A stretch of DNA of 64,000 bases from CAZOOM01 sp964460795 (GTDB lineage: Bacteria; Omnitrophota; Omnitrophia; Omnitrophales; Aquincolibacteriaceae), in NCBI GenBank assembly GCA_964460795.1, contig CAYWRU010000006.1, positions 1 through 64,000 on the forward strand, given 5' to 3'. The notes under the pieces are model-generated. The model was given only the letters and a program-made list of their open reading frames with translations. It was not told the origin of the DNA and searched no databases. Shown here in pieces: positions 8,484 to 16,765 of this stretch (position 1 is its first letter; each line of letters begins with the position of its first letter). Both the position numbers and the translations under genes were made by a program.

Positions 8484-10373
8484 ATGGCCTTTTTCCGCTC
8501 TAGAGTTTGTGCCCGCATTTTTATTCTTTCAGTCCTTTCTTTTGGTTTTCTCTGCCCGCTTGCCAGTTCGCCGCTTCTTGCTGTGGACAATGATGAATGT
8601 TTGGCCTGTCATGAAAATCTGAATGTTGATACCTTTGCGGCTTCGGTCCATGGAAAAAATCTTTGCACGTCTTGCCACGCGGATATTAAAGAAGTCCCAC
8701 ATCAGGAAAAGCTGAATAAAGTTAACTGCGGATCCTGCCACAAGATTGAATCTGATATTTATCTTAATTCCGATCACGGACGTGCTCGCAAAAGCGGGGA
8801 ATCCGCTGCGACGTGTCTTGGATGCCATGGATCTCCGCATGCTATTTTGAGCGCCCGGAATCCTGCCTCTCCCATGTACCGCCTGAATATTCCAAAGACC
8901 TGCGCGGGATGTCATGAAGACACGGCAAAAATGGCGAAGTATGCGCTTTTAGAAGAGAAGCCGCTGACTTCTTATCTTTTGACGGTGCACGGCAAGGCGC
9001 TCGAAAAAGGTGTGATCCAATCCGCTGTGTGCACGGATTGCCATGGATCACATGATCTCCATTCACCGACGAATCCTCAGTCCAAGCTGTACCGCCGAAG
9101 CGTTCCGATCACGTGCGGAAAATGTCATGAAAACGTTTTGAAGTCTTATGAGCGAAGTATTCATGGCAAGGCGGCGTTGGCAGGAAAAGTCGAGGCTCCG
9201 GTTTGTACGGATTGTCACGGCGAGCATACGATTTTAGGGCACAAGGATCCGGCCTCTTCGGTTTATTCTTCTTCGGTTTCAGAGAAAGTTTGCGCTCATT
9301 GTCATGCCGCGGAAAAAATCATTTCAAAATATAGACTCCCGTCCGATAGCGTTAAAACTTTCCTTGAAAGTTACCATGGACTTGCGGGGCGATATGGTTC
9401 AACCGTGGTGGCGAATTGCGCAAGCTGTCACGGATTCCATGATATTTTGCCATCCAGTGATCCGAATTCATCCGTGAATAAAGCCAACTTACCGCAAACC
9501 TGCGGCAAGTGCCACCCCAATGTCGGAGAGCAGTTAGCTAAAGGTTCGGTCCATTTATCTCCAACCTTTGATCGTGATCGGATTGTCTATGTGGTGTCCC
9601 TGATCTACATTATCTTTATTATTCTGGTGATCGGTGGAATGCTGGCCCATAACTTACTGGATTTTCTGAGAAAACTTCATGAACACCGTCGCAAGCATTT
9701 GGAGACACATCAGGATATTCGATTCACCAAGAGCGAGCGGATTCAGCACGGTGTTCTGACCTTATGTTTTGTGGTTCTGGCGTATACGGGATTTGCGTTG
9801 AAATATTCGGATGCATGGTGGGCTTACCCATTTACTTTCGGGAATGGAGCGGATTGGCGCGGATGGATTCACCGGATTGCGGCTGCGATATTCTCAGTCC
9901 TCGGAATTTATCATGGTCTTTATCTTCTTTTTACGAAACGTGGACGGAAACAAGTCAGGGCTCTCGCTCCCGCGAAAAAGGATTTCTCAGATGTGATGCA
10001 GATGCTCAAACACAATTTGGGCTTCAAGGTGCCGCGTCCTCGTTTCAAACAATATAACTATGTTGAGAAAGCTGAATATTGGGCGCTGGTCTGGGGATCC
10101 ATGGTGATGATGCTGACCGGTCTTGGGCTTGTGTTTGAGAATTTATCTATGAAATATTTTCCAAAATGGTTCCTGGATGTGGCGCTCGCCATCCATTTTT
10201 ATGAAGCAGTACTTGCGACGCTCGCTATTTTAGTCTGGCATTTCTACTTTGTGATCTTTGATCCTGAGCACTATCCGCTCAATCTCAGCATGAGCACGGG
10301 CCGCGAAACCGAAGACCGTGATTCGGATAATGCGCCTAAAGATAGTTCTTCCAAACCCAGCTCCCCTGAATAG
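8484..10373 (+). CDS. 11-heme cytochrome c fused to a b-type membrane cytochrome
   Basis: 629 residues. A signal/anchor segment is followed by 11 CxxCH sites up to about residue 345 (CLACH, CTSCH, CGSCH, CLGCH, CAGCH, CTDCH, CGKCH, CTDCH, CAHCH, CASCH, CGKCH). A transmembrane helix (VSLIYIIFIILVIGGML) and a cytochrome b/b6-like module with several further helices and histidines (IQHGVL, IHRIAA, IYHGLYL, IHFYEAV, WHFYF) complete the protein. Joining a multiheme c module to a diheme-b-type membrane module recalls Geobacter CbcL, a low-potential quinol oxidase for extracellular respiration. The c-then-b order here should be compared with CbcL. Likely role: a second quinol-to-periplasm gate beside the ImcH-like protein. 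Confidence 0.85.
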   Translation: MAFFRSRVCARIFILSVLSFGFLCPLASSPLLAVDNDECLACHENLNVDTFAASVHGKNLCTSCHADIKEVPHQEKLNKVNCGSCHKIESDIYLNSDHGRARKSGESAATCLGCHGSPHAILSARNPASPMYRLNIPKTCAGCHEDTAKMAKYALLEEKPLTSYLLTVHGKALEKGVIQSAVCTDCHGSHDLHSPTNPQSKLYRRSVPITCGKCHENVLKSYERSIHGKAALAGKVEAPVCTDCHGEHTILGHKDPASSVYSSSVSEKVCAHCHAAEKIISKYRLPSDSVKTFLESYHGLAGRYGSTVVANCASCHGFHDILPSSDPNSSVNKANLPQTCGKCHPNVGEQLAKGSVHLSPTFDRDRIVYVVSLIYIIFIILVIGGMLAHNLLDFLRKLHEHRRKHLETHQDIRFTKSERIQHGVLTLCFVVLAYTGFALKYSDAWWAYPFTFGNGADWRGWIHRIAAAIFSVLGIYHGLYLLFTKRGRKQVRALAPAKKDFSDVMQMLKHNLGFKVPRPRFKQYNYVEKAEYWALVWGSMVMMLTGLGLVFENLSMKYFPKWFLDVALAIHFYEAVLATLAILVWHFYFVIFDPEHYPLNLSMSTGRETEDRDSDNAPKDSSSKPSSPE

Positions 10374-10406
10374 AAAAAAACTGATTGAGAGCCTTTCTTC
10401 TGATAG

Positions 10407-10448
10407 AGTGATGTCTGTCACAGCCAAATTGCGTGAAATCACTACAAT
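10407..10448 (+). promoter_or_regulatory. CRP/HcpR-like site with -10 box before the heme-sensor kinase
   Basis: AGTGA-TGTCTG-TCACA at 10407-10422 matches 9 of 10 positions of the TGTGA-N6-TCACA consensus. A TACAAT -10 box starts 20 bp downstream (10443-10448). The site centre would lie near -41 from the predicted transcription start, the class II activator position, and no good -35 box is present. This is the first of three such arrangements in the window (others at 21818 and 33814). Confidence 0.65.
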
Positions 10449-10502
10449 TTCTGGAAATGAATCGTCATATCGCGCAACTTCAAAGTAAAGGCTGATTTCT
10501 GC

Positions 10503-12149
10503 ATGATAATCAAATTACGAAAGAGATTCTGGCTTTCCTGGAGCTGGACTCATTTCGATCGCCTAAGACGGTTCTGGTCGCGGCAGTCTCTTACCATAAA
10601 ACTTTTTTTAACTCTTTCGCTTTTAGTCGTATTGATTGTTTCCGCAGGTTCTTTTGCCGTGATGAGTCTTTCCCGATATGCCATTGCTGATACCTCCGTG
10701 ACCACAGCGCTTTATCAAATCCAGCTTCTTAAAACCAAATTGCTTGAAACCATGATGAGTGATGAACCCCGCCATGAAGGACTCGCTGCTTTGCTGCAGA
10801 AGCGAGAGAATCGTGCTGAGGTTAGTGAAATAAATATTTTTGATAAGGTCGGCCAAGTTACTTTTTCTTCTTCCTCGAATAATCTTGGAAAAAATGTGGT
10901 GATGCCGGAAAAAAGTAAAGTCCGAATGACCAGTGATGGCGCTATGGTGGAAATGAATGGGCGTCACCAAAAAGAAAGGCTCCGAATTATTCATCCTATT
11001 GAAGGCAGTTCCAAATGTATGGTCTGTCATCAAAATGCTAATCATGAGCCCTTGGGCGGTATTGAGCTGTATGTTCCTCTGGAGCCCATTTACCGGCGCT
11101 TTGGTCACAGCCGCACCATTTTTATTTTGACTGCGCTTGGAATTGTTTTGTTTGGCGCTTTTTTGATTCGGTGGCTGGTGCACGCCATTGTGAAGCAGCC
11201 GATTAGAAAACTCATTTCCGTGATGGAAAAGGCGGAAAAAGGGGAGTGGGATGTTCGCACTCGAATTGCAGAGGACCCGGAACTTCGGCAGCTTGCGAAA
11301 CGTTTTAATGCTATGGTGCGGGGAATTGATGCCGCTCGCCGTGAAATTGAAGCTCAGCATCAGCGGGAACTCTCCCAATCCAACCGCTTGGCTTCTTTAG
11401 GGCAACTGCTTTCCAATGTATCCCATGAAATTAAGAACCCTCTGGCGGCTATGAGCTCCGCACTTCATGCACTCCGCCGGTCCTATCCATCGCATGAATC
11501 CGAAGAGCAAATATTTGATGAACTCATGCATCAAATTGACAGAATTGAAAAAACCGTAAGTCACCTTTTGCGATATGCTCGTCAAGCGCCTCCGCGTTTT
11601 GAAATCTTAAACGTGCTGGTGCCGCTTGAGCATGCGATTGCTCTGGCGGAGCATTATCTTTCAAAACATAAAATCCAGATCCACCGCGGCTGGCCGTCTC
11701 ATGCCATTCAAGTGCGTGGAGATGCCGGGGCGCTTCAGCAGGTTTTCTTAAACCTCATTCTGAATGCCTCGCAGGCTATGTCCGATGGCGGACATCTTTT
11801 CCTTAGAATTCATGAGGATCCCTGCGATTCAAAAAGTAAATCAAGGGATGAAAAAAAAGAGAGCTTGCCGGCAGTGACAATCACGGTTGAAGACACAGGA
11901 GTGGGAATTTCGCCCGAGAATATGGGTAAAATATTTCAGCCATTTTTTACGACCAAAAAAGAAGGGACTGGGTTAGGGCTTTCCGTGACGCGCGGAATCG
12001 TAGAGGATCATGGCGGTACTATATTCATTGAAAGTATTTTCGAAAAAGGAACGCAAGTTCACGTTCGACTCCCCGTAATGAATGCGCATGAAACATCTCG
12101 GGTGGGTTCACAAAAGAAAAATCCAAAAGGGGTGGCGTATGAAGGCTAA
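10503..12149 (+). CDS. Sensor histidine kinase with periplasmic c-type heme motif
   Basis: 548 residues. Order: TM helix (about 30-55); periplasmic domain with a single CMVCHQ heme-binding motif (C172-H176); second TM helix (about 200-222); HAMP region; HisKA with SNVSHEIKNP (phospho-acceptor H308); HATPase with NASQAM, DTGVGI and GTGLGL. The c-heme makes it a likely redox or gas sensor looking at the same periplasm as the multiheme cytochromes. It overlaps the response-regulator gene by 11 bp. The upstream region carries a Crp/Fnr-like site, suggesting that the sensor itself is made under anaerobic or nitrosative control. The exact signal cannot be read from sequence. Confidence 0.9.
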   Translation: MIIKLRKRFWLSWSWTHFDRLRRFWSRQSLTIKLFLTLSLLVVLIVSAGSFAVMSLSRYAIADTSVTTALYQIQLLKTKLLETMMSDEPRHEGLAALLQKRENRAEVSEINIFDKVGQVTFSSSSNNLGKNVVMPEKSKVRMTSDGAMVEMNGRHQKERLRIIHPIEGSSKCMVCHQNANHEPLGGIELYVPLEPIYRRFGHSRTIFILTALGIVLFGAFLIRWLVHAIVKQPIRKLISVMEKAEKGEWDVRTRIAEDPELRQLAKRFNAMVRGIDAARREIEAQHQRELSQSNRLASLGQLLSNVSHEIKNPLAAMSSALHALRRSYPSHESEEQIFDELMHQIDRIEKTVSHLLRYARQAPPRFEILNVLVPLEHAIALAEHYLSKHKIQIHRGWPSHAIQVRGDAGALQQVFLNLILNASQAMSDGGHLFLRIHEDPCDSKSKSRDEKKESLPAVTITVEDTGVGISPENMGKIFQPFFTTKKEGTGLGLSVTRGIVEDHGGTIFIESIFEKGTQVHVRLPVMNAHETSRVGSQKKNPKGVAYEG

Positions 12150-13572
12150 AGTGCTTGTGATTGACGATGAGAAATTGATAGGGTGGTCTTTAAAGCAGGA
12201 TTTGACTCGCGAAGGGTATGAGGTTTTTACTGCGCAAACCGCTCGCGAAGGAGAGAGTCTGTTTGAATCCGAACAGCCGGATGCGGTTCTCCTGGACATT
12301 CGTTTGCCGGACGGCGACGGTCGGGAGATGCTTCATCAATTTCGAAAAAAAGATCCGTTTGCTGCTTGTCTTATGATCACGGCGAATGATGATATCCGTT
12401 CCGCAGTTCAGTGTATGCAGTCCGGGGCCTTCACTTACCTTCACAAACCGTTTAATTTTGATGAAATTAAAGTCAATTTAGAAAAGGCCATTGAGTCAAG
12501 GCGGCTGCGTCAAAAAGTGGCCGCCTGGCAGCATGAAGAGCGTGGCAAATATGATTTTGGCAGCATTGTCTGTGAAAGTGTAAAGATGAAAGCGGTTCTT
12601 GATTTGATTCGGCGCATTGTGGACTCAGATGCCAGTACGGTCTTAATTGAAGGTGAAAGCGGGACCGGAAAAGATCTGGTGGCTCACAGTCTTCATTATG
12701 GAAGCCGGCGTGCGGAGAAGCCTTTTGTGTCGCTCAACTGCGCTGCCATTCCTGCAACATTGCTTGAAAGCGAGCTTTTCGGTCATGAAAAAGGAGCTTT
12801 TACGGACGCGCGAGAATCCAAGCGTGGATTGGTGGAAGAGGCTTCTGGCGGCACTCTCTTTTTGGATGAGATCGGCGATATGTCACGGGAGCTTCAAGCC
12901 AAGCTCCTTCATCTTATTGATCAGAAGAAATTCCGTAAAGTCGGGGGAGTTCGTGAACTCAGTGCGGACATTCGGATTGTTGCGGCAACGAATAAGGAGC
13001 TTAAAAAGGAAGTCAGTGAAGGTCGGTTTCGCGAGGATTTGTACTACCGGCTCCACGTGATTCCCATCTACTTAGCGCCTCTTCGGGAACGTCGGGAGGA
13101 TATTCCGAGTTTGGTGGCATACTTTATTGGGCTCTTTAACCGGGAATTTAGAAAAATTATCCGCGGGGTGGATCCTCGGGCGATGGAGATTTTGCTTCAA
13201 TACCGCTGGCCGGGGAATGTCCGCGAGCTTAAGAATGTGATTGAACGGGCGATGATATTAAATAATGAGGAGCTGATACGGCCCGAGCATCTACCGTCGG
13301 AGATTGATTGTAATTGCGCGCTGAAGGAATGTCATCGGCCTTCCGGAGCAGAAAATCTTTCTTCACAAGAGGTTCCGAGATGTTTGACGGGGTTTCATTT
13401 GGAGGAGATTGAGAAGCAGGTGATTCAAATGACGATTCGGGCTTCGGAAGGGAATCAGTCTAAGGCTGCGCGCATGTTGGGTATAGGCCGGGATGCTCTT
13501 CGGTATAAGATGCAGAAGTATGGTTTCATGAAGGACAGCGATCCGGAACTAAGCGAAATTTCGCAGTCCTGA
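12139..13572 (+). CDS. NtrC-family sigma54-dependent response regulator
   Basis: 477 residues. Receiver domain with acidic pocket DD and phospho-acceptor D53 (LLDIRLPDGDG); AAA+ domain with Walker A GESGTGKD, the sigma54-contact loop as GAFTDA rather than the usual GAFTGA, and Walker B GGTLFLDEIGDM; C-terminal Fis-type HTH (NQSKAARMLGIGRDALRYKM). The chosen ATG follows AAAGGGG; the frame extends 19 residues further upstream, into the kinase gene. It is the partner of the heme-sensor kinase and an obvious candidate to activate the cytochrome genes from sigma54-like promoters. The GAFTDA change should be noted when judging sigma54 contact. Confidence 0.92.
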   Translation: MKAKVLVIDDEKLIGWSLKQDLTREGYEVFTAQTAREGESLFESEQPDAVLLDIRLPDGDGREMLHQFRKKDPFAACLMITANDDIRSAVQCMQSGAFTYLHKPFNFDEIKVNLEKAIESRRLRQKVAAWQHEERGKYDFGSIVCESVKMKAVLDLIRRIVDSDASTVLIEGESGTGKDLVAHSLHYGSRRAEKPFVSLNCAAIPATLLESELFGHEKGAFTDARESKRGLVEEASGGTLFLDEIGDMSRELQAKLLHLIDQKKFRKVGGVRELSADIRIVAATNKELKKEVSEGRFREDLYYRLHVIPIYLAPLRERREDIPSLVAYFIGLFNREFRKIIRGVDPRAMEILLQYRWPGNVRELKNVIERAMILNNEELIRPEHLPSEIDCNCALKECHRPSGAENLSSQEVPRCLTGFHLEEIEKQVIQMTIRASEGNQSKAARMLGIGRDALRYKMQKYGFMKDSDPELSEISQS

Positions 13573-13702
13573 TTTTAGGGTGCGTTAAATCCCGCAGAAT
13601 TTTGCCGTAAAAATAATTCAGGAGAGATTGATTCTTGCGCTTAGGACAAAAGAGAGCTATTCTTCGCAATACGATCTAATTCTAAACCGGTAAACTCATC
13701 AA

Positions 13703-13718
13703 TTGGCATGATAATTGA
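13703..13718 (+). promoter_or_regulatory. Promoter-like motif before the MtrA-like gene
   Basis: TTGGCATGATAATTGA, identical at 14 of 16 positions to the element at 6183. Read as sigma54 it has good -24 bases (TTGGCATG) and TTGA instead of TTGC at -12, and the transcript would start only about 4 nt before the ATG at 13734. Read as sigma70 it gives GATAAT with no clear -35. Either way, the shared sequence suggests joint control of the two cytochrome transcription units. Confidence 0.5.
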
Positions 13719-13733
13719 TAATAAAGTGACACT

Positions 13734-14498
13734 ATGAAACTAAAATCTTGTCTCGCCCTTGTCCTTCTTATTTTTGGAAGTATGTTCCTTAGTTCCTGCC
13801 GCGACGTAGAAACCATTCGCCAGGCCTTGGAAGAGCACACGATTCCTGGAGCTAAGTATGTTGGATCTGAAACCTGTGCGACTTGCCATGAAGCAGTTGC
13901 TAAGAAAATGAAGTTATCTGCGCACGCCCGCATTACGATCCCTGGAGAAAATTATACGATTGAAGGCTGCGAAATGTGCCATGGACCAGGCAGTCTCCAC
14001 GTCGATGCGGATACAAAAGATAAACAGAAGACGATTATCAACCCCAAAAAAAATCCTGAACGATGTTTTTCCTGCCACGTGGATAAGAAGGCTCAGATCC
14101 GATTGCCCTTCCATCATCCGATTTTGGAAGGAAAGATGAGTTGTTCAGATTGCCACGAAATGCACGGTGAAAATTCCCGTCCATGGTCTTTGACTTCAGT
14201 GGCGAATATGAATGAAGTCTGCTTTAAATGTCACAAAGACCAGCGCGGACCGTTTGTGTTTGGTCACGAGGCGCTTCGCGAAGGTTGTCAGACCTGCCAT
14301 CAGGTTCACGGTTCAGTGAATGACAAGATGTTAATTGCTCGCGATGCAACGCTGTGCTTGCGATGTCACTCTCAGCAGACGAGTCTGATCGTTGGGTTAT
14401 CCGATCATAGTTCTCGACTGACCAACGGAACCTGTTACTCCGGAGGCTGCCATACAGCGCCTCACGGTTCAAATTTCGATGATCACTTGAGATACTAG
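13734..14498 (+). CDS. MtrA/DmsE-like multiheme c-type lipoprotein
   Basis: 254 residues. A lipoprotein signal ends in LSSC (Cys about residue 22). Seven CxxCH sites (CATCH, CEMCH, CFSCH, CSDCH, CFKCH, CQTCH, CLRCH) plus a terminal CYSGGCH (CX4CH) give up to eight hemes. Segments YVGSETCATCHE, CHGPGSLHV, RLPFHHPILEGKMSCSDCH and KDQRGPFVFGHEALREGC match the MtrA/PioA/DmsE decaheme family, in which the cytochrome threads through an MtrB barrel. It is shorter than Shewanella MtrA (about 330 residues, ten hemes). It lies 7 bp upstream of the barrel gene. Likely role: the heme wire across the outer membrane. Confidence 0.85.
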   Translation: MKLKSCLALVLLIFGSMFLSSCRDVETIRQALEEHTIPGAKYVGSETCATCHEAVAKKMKLSAHARITIPGENYTIEGCEMCHGPGSLHVDADTKDKQKTIINPKKNPERCFSCHVDKKAQIRLPFHHPILEGKMSCSDCHEMHGENSRPWSLTSVANMNEVCFKCHKDQRGPFVFGHEALREGCQTCHQVHGSVNDKMLIARDATLCLRCHSQQTSLIVGLSDHSSRLTNGTCYSGGCHTAPHGSNFDDHLRY

Positions 14499-14505
14499 GA
14501 GCAAT

Positions 14506-16653
14506 ATGAAAATCTCTTGGCGATTTATAATGGCATTGATGCTGGCGGCTTCTAGTCAGGTTCTTTTCGCAGCTGAACCTTATACGTCCAAGACTGCGGT
14601 GAGTCCAGCAGTGTCAACTACTGTAACTGCTGCTGACATAAAAGAAACTTCCTCATCAAAGACCAGCGGATTAAAGTGGTCTCCTGATGGATTATCCATA
14701 GCAGCTACACCGCTCAGCTATGCCTTTGTAAGGGGTGATAAGGACCGATATCGTCAAATGGAGTGGCGTAATGATGGGGCTGTCTGGGGAGCGTCAGAAT
14801 ACACCTTAACTGAAGGTGATCTCGAAGATGTTTATATGGAACTGAAGGGCCATGACATGATCCGAAATGGGGATTATGGCAATGAGGTCCTGTTGAGCAA
14901 AAAGGGATTGGGTTTTCTGGAGTTTAATTTTGATCAATACCGAAAGTATTTTGATGGCACGGGTGGAGTATTGCCTGGATTTTCTCGTTATCACGTTATT
15001 GAGCTTGATCGCGACTTGTACCTTGATATTGGAAAAATCGAGGTCGAGGCGGGGCTGCGAATGGAAGATCTTCCTGAGGTCACATTCAAATATGAGCATG
15101 AATATAAGAAGGGAGCTAAGTCTCGTCTGACTTGGGCATCCGTTATTGAGGGTGGTTGGACTCGAAAAATAAGCCCGTCGTGGCAGGAACTAGATGAGGA
15201 AGTTAATGCTTTTGATCTCGAAGGAAAGCATGAAATCGGCGGATATGAAGTCGAGGTTGAGCAGAGATTTGAAGATATTTCGACTAATTCAAGACGCTAT
15301 GAAAAAAACTATTCTGTCAATCCGACGTTAAGTCAAAAAGTTATCCGTGTTCAGGATCAAGAACCGGACAGCTATTATTCTGGAACAGGATTACGCGTGG
15401 GTAAGTGGTTTTGGGGAGATAAGGTTCATTCATCGGGTGGATATCATTTTCAGTATGTCAAAACTACGGAATGGGAAAATCTAAAAGACTACGATGAAAA
15501 TATGGCAGCATATTGCTCGTCGGCAAATTGCGAAAATAAAAGCGGAGCCTTTAGCAGCGCTCAGAATGATATACAGGATTTTGTATGGAACGCGGAATAT
15601 TTTCCGACACCGCATATCAATACAGGCTTAAAATTAAAAGCTGGGTTCGAACAGCGGCATGCTCATTCTGATTATCCAGGTGATTATACTGCGCCGAATC
15701 CCGATAACATTATTGACCGGATTGATTCAAGCTATACAACTGACCAAAGACATAGTCTGGCACAGGCTATATCCTTTCGATATACCGGAATCCCTAACAC
15801 ATCGCTTTACACGGATCTGTCATTGGAGCAAAGACGCAGCTGGATCAGCGAAGAGCGGGAAAGTTTCGGCGTGCAAGGGGCGCCGAACGGCAACGAAAGT
15901 TGGCAGCGTGAGACGATTTGGAATCCAAGGACAGAAGCGTGGACTGCCGGCGTGAATTATTCGCCTGACTATCGATTCACTCTAGTTCCTCAGATTCGAT
16001 TATATCAATCCGCTCAGGATTATGATGATAAGCGGGAGACTGCTGGATCAGTGGCTCGATCAGCTTTCATTGATAAAATGAAGTATGACATGGCAGAGTT
16101 TACTTTGCGGACCATGGTAAGGCCGACAGAGTGGTTACAAACCGGGTTTAAATATATGGTTCAAGATGGTGTCGTAGCCTCACGAGCTGAAAATGAATTG
16201 GTTCAAAAATCAAATCTGTTAAATGATAGTTACACTTTTGATACTTATTTGTATCCGCGTTCGGATTTAAGCTTCAGTTCGGTGGTGACGCTTTATAATT
16301 CAGCGCTCCGTGTTCCGACGGCAAATCGCAGTGGGACATTTGGCACCGGGAAATCTGACGTTGCCTCTTGGATGGTCGGTGCTGATTATATTCCGCTAAA
16401 AGATTTAACCATTCATCAGGATATTTATTATTCATGGGCGAATAATTATCAAGATCTTAGTGTAGTCGGATTGCCGTATGGAGCTGCTTTTAATCGAGTC
16501 GGATACACGATTCGGTTTGATTGGACGCGGTTCAAAAATTGGAAACTCGGCCCGCTTTACTCCTTTTCGCATTACGGCCCCAATCCGGATTACGATGCCG
16601 GGCGTTATACGGCCCATCTTCTGGGCATGGATATCGCCTACGCCTGGGAATAG
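14506..16653 (+). CDS. MtrB/PioB-like outer-membrane beta-barrel porin
   Basis: 715 residues. Signal peptide (SWRFIMALMLAASSQVLFAA), a short low-complexity linker, then long alternating-polarity beta-strand segments (for example LYTDLSLEQRRSWI, MAEFTLRTMVRPTEWLQT, LTIHQDIYYSWANNY) ending in an aromatic-rich final strand. Size fits the roughly 26-28-stranded MtrB/PioB sheath. AGGAGC lies 5 bases before the ATG, 7 bp after the MtrA-like gene. Gene order (small multiheme c then barrel) supports a porin-cytochrome conduit. No secreted MtrC-type multiheme protein follows, so the conduit may work inward (as Pio/Mto) or use an unlinked partner. Family assignment relies on context plus architecture. 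Confidence 0.75.
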   Translation: MKISWRFIMALMLAASSQVLFAAEPYTSKTAVSPAVSTTVTAADIKETSSSKTSGLKWSPDGLSIAATPLSYAFVRGDKDRYRQMEWRNDGAVWGASEYTLTEGDLEDVYMELKGHDMIRNGDYGNEVLLSKKGLGFLEFNFDQYRKYFDGTGGVLPGFSRYHVIELDRDLYLDIGKIEVEAGLRMEDLPEVTFKYEHEYKKGAKSRLTWASVIEGGWTRKISPSWQELDEEVNAFDLEGKHEIGGYEVEVEQRFEDISTNSRRYEKNYSVNPTLSQKVIRVQDQEPDSYYSGTGLRVGKWFWGDKVHSSGGYHFQYVKTTEWENLKDYDENMAAYCSSANCENKSGAFSSAQNDIQDFVWNAEYFPTPHINTGLKLKAGFEQRHAHSDYPGDYTAPNPDNIIDRIDSSYTTDQRHSLAQAISFRYTGIPNTSLYTDLSLEQRRSWISEERESFGVQGAPNGNESWQRETIWNPRTEAWTAGVNYSPDYRFTLVPQIRLYQSAQDYDDKRETAGSVARSAFIDKMKYDMAEFTLRTMVRPTEWLQTGFKYMVQDGVVASRAENELVQKSNLLNDSYTFDTYLYPRSDLSFSSVVTLYNSALRVPTANRSGTFGTGKSDVASWMVGADYIPLKDLTIHQDIYYSWANNYQDLSVVGLPYGAAFNRVGYTIRFDWTRFKNWKLGPLYSFSHYGPNPDYDAGRYTAHLLGMDIAYAWE

Positions 16654-16730
16654 TTAGATTCTATTCGTCTTGTAGTTTTTAATCCCTCGATCCACTTCAT
16701 ATTCATATTTTTCAAATCATAAGGCTTTTA

Positions 16731-16760
16731 TTGCCATAACCTTGTCGGGTTTGCTACGAT
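16731..16760 (+). promoter_or_regulatory. Promoter for the radical SAM/SPASM gene
   Basis: TTGCCA (16731-16736), 18-bp spacer, TACGAT (16755-16760). The next ATG in frame is only 5 bases further on (16766) and no ribosome-binding site exists, so the message may be leaderless. Confidence 0.4.
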
Positions 16761-16765
16761 ATCGC

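Noticed and set aside
10623..11378. 251-codon open frame opposite the histidine kinase
   Set aside because: It lies wholly antisense to a well-conserved gene and encodes no recognisable domain; a shadow frame.
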